Source of the DNA: Dichetophora obliterata | Lineage: Eukaryota; Arthropoda; Insecta; Diptera; Sciomyzidae | Direction of reading: 5' to 3' | Length of the DNA stretch: 64,000 nt | NCBI GenBank assembly: GCA_963920525.1 | Contig: OY986438.1 | Span: 193,174,962-193,238,961, forward strand | Part shown: positions 46,991 to 57,484 of the stretch, in pieces | How the letters are laid out: every line of letters starts with the position of its first letter | Numbering within the stretch: the first letter of the stretch is position 1 | Position numbers and translations under genes: made by a program | Notes under the pieces: generated by a model | What the model saw: the letters and a program-made list of their open reading frames with translations, nothing else | Told to the model about the DNA's origin: nothing | The model's database searches: none

Positions 46991-47330
46991 TTTCGTCCTG
47001 AATTTTAGCTCAAAAGTGTATTTTAATGTGTAGACTCGATCGTTTTTCAAAAAACCATGTTTTTTATATTAATGCTTTGCTTTGGTATCGTGCTAGGAAT
47101 ATATTAAATAGACCGAATCTAAAATGAGATTCAAGGTCTCATAAGTGAGAGAAACTCTGGAAAAAAATTTCTGTATATATTTCATTTGAAACGGCGGGAA
47201 GCCACTTTGATTCTCCTAAATGTCCTTTTTAATAAAAAAATTGTATTTTACATGCTTATTTTTTATATATATAAAAATTTGATATTTTGGCTAAATAAAT
47301 TGTCTATATTAATTTAATAAAAACAAAACA
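46991..47330. other. AT-rich spacer
   Basis: Continues diverged satellite-like text briefly, then unique AT-rich sequence. No gene. Confidence 0.35.
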
Positions 47331-47554
47331 TATCCCAGTGGGCAAAAGCAGGGCTTTAAAGCGCTTCTAGTAGGCCATCATATGGATTTTTTAGCCCTTT
47401 CGCACTCATATCTAAGCCCCTTAACTTTTTTATGTGAAACGAAAAAATTTTCTAGGCCTTCCTCTCTCGCGACTCTAAAAAAGCCGTTTTTGAGAATGCA
47501 TGTTAGAAAGAAAAGCAATATAAATATCAACATGAAATAAAAAACTAGTGACAA

Positions 47555-47622
47555 GTTCGATATTTGAACCAACGTCCTCTAAAGTGGCGGTCCGACATCT
47601 TATCCACTCGTTTACCGCAGTT
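47555..47622 (-). repeat. tRNA-like (SINE-type) module 2
   Basis: On the minus strand: GCGGTAAACGAGTGGATAAG then ATGTCGGACCGCC, resembling the 5' half of a serine/leucine-class tRNA, and TTGGTTCAAAT as B box about 45 bp on. It is decayed and lies inside the CCCAGTGGGC element. Confidence 0.55.
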
Positions 47623-47690
47623 GTTAACAAACCATAGCTTATTTTGCGTGATTAAAAATAAAAGTATGCTTTCGGGAGAGCAGGTTCAAG

Positions 47691-47705
47691 ACCCAGCTTA
47701 AGCTT
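47691..47705 (+). repeat. B-box-like module (SINE remnant)
   Basis: CAGGTTCAAGACCCAGCT has a good B box, preceded by a weak D-arm-like stretch. A second copy, TGGGTTCAAGACCCAACTT, is at 48,348-48,366, followed by A-runs. Isolated B boxes can occur by chance; the two share GGTTCAAGACCCA. Confidence 0.4.
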
Positions 47706-48662
47706 AGTATGCTGTAGGAACGAAAAAAAAATTCCATAAGAAATACATTGAGATTTTTGACAACGAACAGGCAGCGAAACTTTTTTTCGCCAGCTAGTAC
47801 GCTGTAGAAGCGAAAATTATTGCTATGATTAGGTTGCCAAAATTCCATTCGTGAGTCCTGAGAGTCAGAGAGTTGAAAATTTAAAAATTTCGCTGTCGAT
47901 TATATGCCCGTACATTTAATTGGCGCAGAAATTTGCCGTTCAACAATAAAAAAGAAGCAGTAAGTATGTTCAAGTGTTGAATTTCTTATTTAACAAATTT
48001 TTTGTTGCATTTATATAGTTTATTAATGTGTAGTCTTGCTTTTTATAGGATATAAAAGTGTAGCAATAAAAGTATGAATCTGTCTACCAGAACAGCAAGT
48101 GCTTTTTCTCCACACAAAAATTTTGACTCTACACCAAAATTTTACGTGTAGAGTTATGTGCCCAAAAATTTTCGTTCCTTAGCATACTAAGCTTTAGACC
48201 AAAAAAATTTTTTTTCTGTTCATTTAAAAAAGTTTTTGAATTTTTTTGTAAAATCTCTTCATACAAAAATAATAGAAAATACTTAAAATTTTTCCATATA
48301 AAAGTTTTCATATAATATGATATGTAATATGTTAGATTTCAGACTCCTGGGTTCAAGACCCAACTTGGAAAAAAAAAATTGTTTAATTTTTGTTTTAAAA
48401 TTTTAAAATTTGTTTAATTTGTTTAATTTTTTTTTTTAATTTAGTTTTTTCTTAATTGAACTGATTATTTATAATTTTTTCAAATTTTTTTTTTTATATA
48501 TAAAAAATATAAAATAACATGAAAAAACTCCAAACCTTCAAAAGATAGGCCTTAGAGATGCACTTATCCATATAGCGAGCATGGAAGGTATATTGACGCC
48601 AATAAAAGCACTACTAGCGTGTCTTCTTTTGCGTAACACTAGCTAAAATGCCCACTGGGATA

Positions 48663-49076
48663 GTAATCATACAAATTTTGTGATATAATCATGAAATTTT
48701 TTTTTTATTATACGATCTATGTTTTTCGATACGCCCTACTAAGCAACGGCTATCAAAAAGTTGAATTATTTAAAAGAAATTGCAAATGTGTGCACCAAAT
48801 TTCTTTTTGTTTCATTAAGTTGTACTTTTAACTATTGCTAAATGAATATTTTTTCGCGGAACTCTGTGGAACTTTTATTTTAGTTGTCTTCAAAAACATT
48901 GTTTCTCAAATACATTCTATCAAGAAAGTACCGAGAATTTAGCATTTAAAACCCACCTACCTTTATTGAGTGACACTTTGATAGTACTTTGATAGCCAAG
49001 GGTACAAATATAGTATTTTGAGAAACTATTTCGTATTTGATTTAATTGAAGAATTGACTTTAAAGATATAAAATTT
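48663..49076. other. AT-rich spacer
   Basis: No gene or element recognised. Confidence 0.4.
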
Positions 49077-49212
49077 CAGCCTAACCAAAAAACATTTAAA
49101 TGTCGACTCTAAATTTAGAGTGAGCTTTTCTGACATTATTTCTATAGAATTTGTTGTCAAAAAGCTAACACTAAATTTAGAGTCGACATTTAAATGTTTT
49201 TTGGTTAGGCTG
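49077..49212. mobile_element. Palindromic short element P2, 136 bp
   Basis: The ends are CAGCCTAACCAAAAAACATT and the inverse AATGTTTTTTGGTTAGGCTG; the arms are about 55-60 bp with few mismatches. The inner arm GTCGACTCTAAATTTAGTG, then AGCTTTTTGACA, is shared with element P1 (13,123-13,256: GTCGACTTTAAATTTAGTG, AGCTTTTTGACA), although the outer 15 bp differ. The target duplication is perhaps TTT. Confidence 0.82.
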
Positions 49213-52200
49213 TTTGTTTTATATATTTCCGGCTTTGGTTTTTGTTGGCATTTTCGCCACTTTCGCGACACTGTGTGACGACTGTTGGTTTTGTGTTCCT
49301 TTGGTGTGTGTGTTCTAAAATATCCTGAGGATAGATTTAAGTTTTGTGTTCTGAAGTAAATGTGTTAGAATAATTTTCATATGAGTTGTATTTTTTGACA
49401 GTATGCTTTTCGAATTAAGCTATACACCAGCCTGAAGCACAGTATTGCTCAAATTAATTGAAAATAGAAATAAAACAAAGAACTACTTGAACATGAACTG
49501 GATTTCTAAATTTTAGAAAAGTAATTTATAATTTATATACTCACAAAAAAATTCATTTAGAACTTAATTTTTTTACATTTCTCAATGAACTTACAGCCGA
49601 TTCTAGTTAAAGGAAATTTGTTGGATTAAAAATAAGCAAACGATTTAAATTATTTTTACATAAGAAGATATTTCCATAAAAATGTAATCAAAGTAATTCT
49701 TATTTACTCCATCTTCAAAATTTGAAATTGTTCTGAAACTATATACATTTGATATAATATAAACCTGTATTAGAATGGATAAATAGTAATAAATGTGTAA
49801 ACCTAGCAACAAACTAGGTCTGCAAACCCCCAAAAACTATAGTCTGCAAACCCCAAATGCAGATTTTGAGTTATAACATTCTTTACAACACATACGACTT
49901 CAACCAGGTCACATGTCAAGCTTTTATTTTTTTGCCATTTTCTAACGCAATTCAATTATTCAAAAACTCGAATAATATTAAAAAGCTTTGAAAAATAATA
50001 AAGAGTGATCAACTATGGAACTTATATTTAGGAAGATATTTATCCAAATTTTCTGTATTATGATTATCTTAAAAAATACTAAAATATTGAAGTATTTAAA
50101 TTTGACTATATTGAAATTTTTACCTTATTACAATAATAGAAAACCTTTCAATAATAATAAAAAAAGAACATATTCAGTAATAAAAAAAATTATCAATATG
50201 TTTACAGTTCATATTTAGATGAATATCACTGTATTTTAATGCATTACCATACCCAACACGTATAACAATTTTTGTTTTCCTTTCATTTGATGTTATTACA
50301 TGAAGTACAGTTAAATTTTATATTTCGTGCACAGCTATTAAAAACACACTCAACAAATATACACCGACAGACATATTTATATGTCGTTACTGGTGTCTGC
50401 AAAACAGAGCACTTTAAGATGTTAAAATAAATAAGTACCCGACATAACCATTAAAGAAACGCCAATGATTACTGAATTTCAAAATTTGTATAAGAACAAG
50501 ATTTATGTTAAGAGAATTTTTAGTGTTACGATTTGAAGGAGAGGCACCCTATTTTCACTATCAGCACACATCAATCAATCAATCAATCCATCATTATTTA
50601 GGTGATTAAAATTTATAGATGTCAGCTGTTAGACGAATTTCAATTTTGGTTGAAATGTTTTTTTTTTAATAATAATTCATCATAAGAAACTGAGTTTGGG
50701 ATTTTACATATAAAATTTCATTCAAAATTTCAATTGTAGTTAGTTTTAACTACACACAAATAAATCGTGTTGAATTATTAAAAAAATCTGTGTTGTTAAA
50801 ATATTATTAGAATCATGTCAATATAAAAAAATGTACGTTAAAGCAATTAGATTTTGTTAATTGACTTTGTTAATACACTCATTTTGTAAAAATATTTTTC
50901 ATACACAAATTACAACAGTCATTTCATATAAGATTAACCTCGTTTTTAAGTTATGCTCAATAGTGTTGTTCTGCTAACAACAAAGCCTGTTAATAGAGCA
51001 ATAGTTTTTCCTTAAAATGAGGTAGGCCCACATTTTGTCGCTCGCTGACGCGTCAAAATAAACACCAACAACAAGGAAAGTGCTACAATTGTCAAACAAA
51101 AATCGATTCCATAAAGTCAAAATTAAAAAAAAACTCACGCTAAACAGCTGATTTTGACATTGAGCATACTTTTCTTTGCCTGTTCTTCATTGCGAGCCTA
51201 GCTTATTTTTCTGCAATGAGTTTTTACATTTAAATGGGTAGGGGAGGGGGGGGGGAAATTGGAGGCAAAAAACTAAGTAAATTACTATAAGGAAGATTTT
51301 ATATAAGCCAAAATGTTTGTAATTACTCTAAACACACAACTGCATTCTTAGAGATAAATGGGGGAGTTCAAAGGATATAGAGAATTTTACAGCAAAACTC
51401 AGTTTTATTAATAGTCTGGTATGAAAAAATAGATTTTCAGCCATAACTTTTGATTGGAAAGAAATATTGGAGTAATTTTTTCTCATAAATTATTTTTGAG
51501 ACTTGACTTTTTTGTAAAAAAAAATAAAAACATTTTGGAAAAAAAAATTTCGCGAAAAAAATCGAAGGGGGTACCTTTATTGGGTACCCTTGTTGTTTTG
51601 ATGACAAAAACAGTAAAATAATTTTGGCGCTTAGCTGAAAGAATTCTTATAAAAGGTAGCCAGATGTGCCATTTTTAATTGATTTAATTTTTGCAACGAA
51701 AACAATTTTTGAGTAATTTTTTGAGTAAAAAGTCAATATTTTGGGCCTTTTTTGACATAATCATAAAACATATGTACACTGTAATTTAGCAATTTATTTA
51801 GCAAGTTATTTAGAAATTTAATTTTGCTTAATAAAACTTAAAAAAATTTTAAGAAGAAAATTCACATGCAATTAAAAAATATCACGCTGAATTCCAATGC
51901 CAATTAAAAAATACCACGCTGGATTAAAAAAAACCATTGGAATTCCCAAAAAAAACTACCAAGATCAAATAAAAGTTATAACGAATGGGATTTTTCCCAC
52001 ATCACTGGCAACCTTGTGCAGCACTGCTTGCGACATAACTATTCTCACACATAGTGCCATCTTTTTCAGACTCATGTAAATTGACTATGTCCATCGGCGC
52101 AAGTATATGCAAATTTTAATAAAAATTATGGATAATATGTGGTGGGAAACGAAGATATTGAGCCAAAATAAATTATCCTTAAAAAAAAATTTATATTGGT

Positions 52201-52499
52201 ATGAATAGTAAACTCTGAAGATATTTTAAAGCTGAGTTTTACATATTAGTGTCGTCTGATTTTAACAAATGTAAATATAAACGAACTTTTTGTTCATTTA
52301 AAAACAACGAATTTCATTCCTTTGTCTCCTTTGAAATTATTGCAGAAAAGCAGCCTATAAATCAGCGAACTGGTGTGGCACACGGAAGCCATGTCAGCAT
52401 AGGTTTGATAATTTTTAAGAGAATAAATCTTAATCTGATTTGGTGTTATTTATCTTCCTTCCTTTCGTTATTATGTTAAATAACGGATATATATTTTTG
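49213..52499. other. Long AT-rich intergenic stretch
   Basis: Short low-complexity runs only: TCTGCAAACCCC twice (49,828 and 49,850), (TCAA)n at 50,572-50,590, poly-G at 51,240-51,255. The segment 52,035-52,100 (CTCACACATAGTGCCATCTT...CATGTAAATTGACTATG) recurs at 53,382-53,430. No protein family was recognised. Confidence 0.4.
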
Positions 52500-52690
52500 G
52501 AATAAGGATTAAATCATCAGTTTCTTATTAATTATCACATATCCAAAATTCAGGATGGAACCTTTTGTTTTGGGACAAGTTTTATGGTGTGGAATTCTGA
52601 CTTCCACACAAAAGTCATGTTTTTTTCTTCAAAAAATTTCAGCCAAAATTTGGGTACAACGCAAAAGGGCTCACTTAAATATTTATTTTA
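52500..52690 (+). repeat. 345-bp satellite unit, partial single copy
   Basis: Contains ATCACATATCCAAAATTCAG, GGATGGAACC, GGTGTGGAATTCTGACTT and CCAAAATTTGGGTAC in the family order. It ends early at AAAAGGGCTCACTTAAA. Confidence 0.75.
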
Positions 52691-52796
52691 CCAGCACAAT
52701 CTCCACTGTAATGTTATTTAGAAAATAATTTAGAAAATGTTATTCGTCATTTGCCTTCTTACTTACGAACGTAATGTTTTTATTGGTTGTCATTGA

Positions 52797-53165
52797 AGGT
52801 TGTCGGACACGCTGTTTTTTGACATAACTAAGCTCTTTTATTGTTTATAAATAACTAAATATGTATCAGACAGCAATACCTACATTTCATCTTAAATAAT
52901 TGTTGATTTAGACATATCCGTAATCTAATAGAACAATTTAAATCCATTTTTTGTAAGCATTAGAATGGAAAATATATATTAGGTATGTCATTTAAGGTTT
53001 TGGAATCGCTGTTATTTGACAGAACTAAGCTCTTCTATCGTTTATAAATAACTAAATGTGTATCAGACAGCAATACCGAAATTTCATCTGAAACTATTGT
53101 GGACTTAGACATTTCCGTAATCGAATATAACAATTTCAATTTATTATTTTATAAGCATTTAAATG
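52797..53165 (+). repeat. Tandem duplication, 197-bp period
   Basis: Paired landmarks: GACATAACTAAGCTCTT (52,821) and GACAGAACTAAGCTCTT (53,018); ATTGTTTATAAATAACTAAA and ATCGTTTATAAATAACTAAA; TGTATCAGACAGCAATACC in both; CCGTAATC(T/G)AATA in both. No gene. Confidence 0.8.
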
Positions 53166-53688
53166 AAAAAATCCATTATATAACCATATCCCAGATGTTA
53201 CAGATATTGGTTAACATTTTTTTAGATGGAAATTTTTTATTGTTTTTTAAAAATATAATTGTGGCCACTATTTCAAAGCTTTTTTAAGACAAAAAAAATA
53301 ACCTAATGAGTTGTCCTGAAGATATGGCAACACTGTTTGTCAAAAAATTATCCAAAGAACTAAAACTCCTTTCAAATAGTCTCACACAAGTGCCATCTCT
53401 TTCAGCCTCATGTAAATTGACTATTTCCATCGAAACGAAAAATACTCAAAAAATTATGACTCTTTTCAATGATTGCATTGTTGAAGGTCAAATTATTTTG
53501 CCTAAATTGGTATAAGCAATTGAAAATTTATTTGATTAACTAATAAATTGCTTTCCAATGATTTTTAAATTGTTTCCTTTTCATGTAGCAATTAGGTTAA
53601 TTCATACTTAATATAATAAATCATATTCTCCTGTAAATAATATTTACATAATTAGTAGAAATACAGTTTTCAACCACTATCTAGTTGT
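53166..53688. other. Intergenic stretch; short repeat shared with 52,035
   Basis: The 70-codon frame at 53,306-53,515 overlaps the segment shared with 52,035-52,100 (AGTGCCATCT.TTTCAG.CTCATG), so it is more likely repeat than gene. Confidence 0.4.
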
Positions 53689-53768
53689 GGATATATGGCT
53701 CAGTTGGCAGAACTATTAACGATAACTCCGAAGGTCCTAAGTTCAATTCCAGTCTAAATTATTTTTTT
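53689..53768 (+). repeat. tRNA-like (SINE-type) module 3
   Basis: TGGCTCAGTTGGCAGA (53,697) matches an A box with D-arm, and AAGTTCAATTCCAG (B box at 53,740-53,750) follows 43 bp on. A TTTTTTT run at 53,762 could stop pol III. It resembles a degenerate class I tRNA gene. A lone GGGTTCAATCCC B box is at 53,915-53,926. Confidence 0.6.
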
Positions 53769-54328
53769 ATAAATATTTTTGGAGCAAGCTATTTTTTAAG
53801 TATTGAAACAATAAATCAATTATTAACTCCATCCACCCAATTCCTATGCACGCATTTTCATTAACTAATATGTTTGCAAAATGGGGAAATATGAATAATT
53901 ATGATCATAGTCCAGGGTTCAATCCCTGGATAAGACAATAGCTTTTAGAAATAAGAAAATAGATTTTTGATTTCTTTTTTAACAATAACAATAATTTAGT
54001 CAACAAAAATCGTAAAACGACGCATAATTTATTACAAGTTTTGGGGTGTGGAATTCTTACTTTCATAAAAAAATCACAAGTTTTTGCACTTCAGCCCAAA
54101 TTAAGGTACCAAGGACGATAGAGCGGGACTTAAGCATAGTGCCGTTCGATTAAACACATAAAAAGAGTTGAACCTTTTGGTTTCTATAGTTTTTTTTTTT
54201 TTTTTAAATAATTTTTCTTTTCTGAACTAATTATTTTACTTCAAGACCATTTTACGGTATGAAGGACGATAGATAGCAATTTTGGGATTGAGGACTAAAA
54301 TCATTAATTTGTCATCAGCTACCATATA

Positions 54329-55615
54329 TTGGGGGTTGGAATTAATTTTAAAGGTTTTTTTTCGGTTTTTGAGCATTTATTTAGAAACAACGGTACAATG
54401 TATATTATTCAAAGTATTGTCCATCGTTAGCTATAACATTTTCCCATCTTCCTGGCAGCATATGGATTCCGCGCCGGAAGAACGATTCGTCTTTTGAGGC
54501 AATCCACGAATCGACCCATTTTTTGGTATCCTCGTAAGAAGTGAAGCGCTGCTCAGCCAAGCCATGCGTCATCGATCTGAATAGGTGGTAGTCGGAAGGG
54601 GCTATGTCTGGGCTATAAGGCGGGTGGGGTAGCACATCCCAATTCAGCGCCTCCAACGTTTCCTTGACGGTTCTTGCAACATGTGGCCGTGCGTTGTCAT
54701 GTTGAAAAACCACTTTGTCGTGTCTTTTGGCATATTCCGGCCGTTTAACCTTTAATGCTCGGCTCAATTGCATCAATTGTTGTTGGTAGCGTTCCCCAGT
54801 GATGGTTTCGTTAGGTTTTAGCAGCTCATAGTATACGACACCCTTCTGATCCCACCAAATACACAGCATAAGCTTGGCGCCATGAATATTCGGCTTGGCC
54901 CTCGATGTTGATGCATGGCCGGGTGGTCCCCACGATTTTTTTCGCTTAGGATTATCGTAATGGATCCACTTTTCATCGCCAGTGACAATACGATGCAAAA
55001 AACTCTTCCTTTTATGCCGTTGAAGCAGTTGTTCGCACATGCAAAATCGCCGTTCAACGTCTGTCGGCTTCAACTGGTACGGCACCCAATTTCCTTGCTT
55101 TTGAATCATTCCCATGACCTTCAAGCGTTTGCCGACCGTTGATAAGTCGACTCCCAATGATTCTGACAATTCTTGAAGGGTTTGACTCGGGTCTTCATCG
55201 AGCAAAGCCTCCAATTCCTCATCTTCAAACTTTTTCGGCTGGCCCGGACGCTCTTTGTCTTCCGTATCAAAATCACCACTTTTAAACCGACGGAACCAGT
55301 ACTCACAAGTAGAAATCGATGGAGCATAGTCCCCGTAAGCCTCAGTAAGCGTGCGTTGTGCTTCAACCGCTTTTTTCTTCAAATGGAAGCACAAAAGTAA
55401 ACCTTCCCGCAAATTGCGTTTTGTTGCAACGAAAGTCAACATGTTCACAGAGAAAAAAATATATGTTGTTTACACTTCAGTGGAATGACACATACTGAAA
55501 AATGAAGCTTACACAATGTGCTTTGAAATGAATATAGTCACAGGTGTGCCCGATGCGATCTATTGATAGTTACGCCATCTCTTAGAAAACCTTTAAAACT
55601 AATTCCAACCCCCAA
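54329..55615 (-). mobile_element. mariner element (mellifera-type), complete and apparently intact
   Basis: The ends read TTGGGGGTTGGAATTAATTT (left) and the inverse AAACTAATTCCAACCCCCAA (right); the repeats are about 30 bp with one mismatch. TA flanks both sides (54,327-54,328 and 55,616-55,617). Length is 1,287 bp, typical of mariner. It inserted at a TA inside a satellite unit (ACCATA / TCTCAAATCC, compare CACATATCAAAAATTC in the next unit). Confidence 0.95.
54405..55448 (-). CDS. mariner transposase, full length
   Basis: 347 codons, no stop or frameshift, the family's usual length (about 345). It cuts and reinserts the element at TA. Residues 1-110 form two helix-turn-helix domains joined by an RPGQPKKF linker ('WFRRFKSGDFDTEDKERP' at 51-68). 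The WVPHEL signature reads WVPYQL (121-126). Catalytic triad: D158 in 'VTGDEKWIHYDNPKRKKSWG', D251 in 'FQHDNARPH', D286 in 'YSPDIAPSDYHLF'. D251 and D286 are separated by 34 residues, the mariner DD34D spacing. The tail 'HMLPGRWENVIANDGQYFE' matches the family C-terminus. The start chosen has an alternative Met two codons later. It is the only gene in the window that looks functional. Confidence 0.95.
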   Translation of the reverse strand: MNMLTFVATKRNLREGLLLCFHLKKKAVEAQRTLTEAYGDYAPSISTCEYWFRRFKSGDFDTEDKERPGQPKKFEDEELEALLDEDPSQTLQELSESLGVDLSTVGKRLKVMGMIQKQGNWVPYQLKPTDVERRFCMCEQLLQRHKRKSFLHRIVTGDEKWIHYDNPKRKKSWGPPGHASTSRAKPNIHGAKLMLCIWWDQKGVVYYELLKPNETITGERYQQQLMQLSRALKVKRPEYAKRHDKVVFQHDNARPHVARTVKETLEALNWDVLPHPPYSPDIAPSDYHLFRSMTHGLAEQRFTSYEDTKKWVDSWIASKDESFFRRGIHMLPGRWENVIANDGQYFE

Positions 55616-56538
55616 TATCTCAAATCCAAGATGGAACTATTTGGTTTGGGGCTAGTTTCGGGGTGTGGAATTCTTATTTTCATAAAAAATCACGATTTTT
55701 TGCTTTTTATTTAAAAATTTTGGAACCAAGGACGATATAACGGAACATGAGCATAGTGCCATTCGATTAAACATATAAAAATTGATTTTTGAATAAAAAT
55801 ATAGAGTGGAACCTTTTCACCTTTTATATTTTTTTCGTTTTAAAAATACTTTTTTTTTAACTGATTATTTTACTTTAATACCATTTTCCGGTATGAAGGG
55901 CGATAGATAGCAATTTTGGGACTAAGATCTAATATAATCACTTTGCTATCTGCTATCACATATCAAAAATTCAGGATGGAACTTTTTGTTTGGGGCAAGT
56001 TTTGGGTTGTGGAATTCTTACTTTCATAAAAAAATCACGATTTTTTGCACTTCAGCCCAAATTTAGGTACCAAGGACGATAGAGCGGGACTTGAGCATAG
56101 TGCCATTCAATTCAACACATAAGAGTACAAATTTGAACAAAAATGTAGAGTGGAACCTTTTTGACTTTTATATTTTTTTTTTCGTTTTAAAAAGAGTTTT
56201 TTCTTTTCTTTTCTGAACTGAGTATTTTACTTCAAGACCATTTTATAGTGTGAAGGACGATAGATAGCGAATTTGGTATTAAGGATTAATATATCCAGTT
56301 TATCCCAGGGAAACTGGGGCGATGGAACAATGTAACATGTCTGACTGTCTCAACCTGGCGAGGCCAGCATAATCCTTGTGAAATCGCTTCAAGTCGACTC
56401 AAACCTCCACGTGGTGTTTCCTGGGCAACGTCAAAACTGACAACCGTTGATTTGGCGGCTAATCTGAGCGGCGGGCCTCCTTAGGCTTAAAATAGGTTGT
56501 GCGTCGGGTTTGAAGCCCACCCGTAAAAACCAATTTCA

Positions 56539-57362
56539 GTGAAAACAAATAAGAATAGAAGAAAAATGATCCCCAAATCTGATGACGACTACCGCAAACG
56601 AAAAACTGATAATGATTTACGGATATGCACCTGGAATATCCGAACCCTTAATTGGGAAGGTGCCTCTATCCAACTGACTGATGTCTTGGAAAGATACAAA
56701 GCTGATATCACTGCTATCCAAGAAATGCGATGGAAGGGACAGGGTTGTATTCGGCATGCACCCTGTGATATCTACTACAGCGGCCATGCGGAGAAGCACG
56801 AGTTTGGATGCGGATTTGTAGTTGGCAAGAGACTACGGCCCCACGTCCTACGATTCACACCTGTGAACGAACGACTTGCCATAATCTGCATCAAGGTTCG
56901 ATTTTTCAATATAAGCGTAATATGTGCGCATGCTCCGACAGAAGACAAGGACGATGAGATCAAGGACATTTTCTACGAGCGCCTTGAAAATGCTTACGAG
57001 CGCTAACTACGTCACGACGTAAACAGTCCAACTTTCCAACAGTCGGAAAGTTCAGCCTCCACGACAACACCTTCGATTACGGAATGAGGCTGATTGACTT
57101 CGCCGCAGCACGAAGCATGGTCGTAAGTAGCACAAGATTCAAGCATCTCAATATTCATAAAGCCACCTGGATGTCCCCTGATCAAAAAACAAAAAATCAA
57201 ATTGATCACGTTTTGATCGACGGAAGGCACTCTTCCAGTGTATTGGATGTACGCACGATCCGTGGTGCAAACATTGACTCGGATCACTATCTTGTCGCAG
57301 CCAAGATCCGTACACGTCTGTGCGCAGCTAAAATACACGCAACCCTACACAGAGAAAGCTAG
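56539..57362 (+). pseudogene. RTE endonuclease region, copy 2 (nonsense, deletion, frameshift)
   Basis: Starts MKTNKNRRKMIPKS. Then 'DLRICTWNIRTLNWEGAS' (WN motif of apurinic-type endonucleases), 'DITAIQEMRWKGQGC' (catalytic E), 'HEFGCGFVVGKRLRPHV', 'ICAHAPTEDKDDEIK'. A TAA at 57,004 ends the first frame. Relative to copy 1 about 60 bp is missing just after, including the DFNAKVG segment. A second frame (57,084-57,362) gives 'HKATWMSPDQKTKNQIDHV' and 'IDSDHYLVAAKIRT' with the SDH motif. A lost base at about 57,330 then shifts the frame into the RT part. It is related to proteins often labelled 'craniofacial development protein 2-like' in insects (label from memory). Confidence 0.88.
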
Positions 57363-57484
57363 ACGTCGACGAGCTGCAATCGAAACAGACAGCCGATGCT
57401 TTCGCCACTCGACTCTCACTCCTGCTTCAAAGCACTCCTCCAATCGATGATATATGCGCGCAGTGGACACACATTTCCAACTCC

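Larger units (their letters stand above)
47331..48662. mobile_element. Non-autonomous DNA transposon with CCCAGTGGGC ends
   Basis: TATCCCAGTGGGC (47,331-47,343) is inverted at GCCCACTGGGATA (48,650-48,662). Further inward both sides hold CTAGTA(G)G and ATATGGAT. TA at each tip may be the target duplication. The 1.33-kb body has no transposase and contains several tRNA-like B-box modules (47,562, 47,692, 48,349). Superfamily unknown. Confidence 0.7.

Noticed and set aside
54915..55400. Plus-strand frames opposite the mariner transposase
   Set aside because: Antisense shadows of a strongly conserved coding frame.
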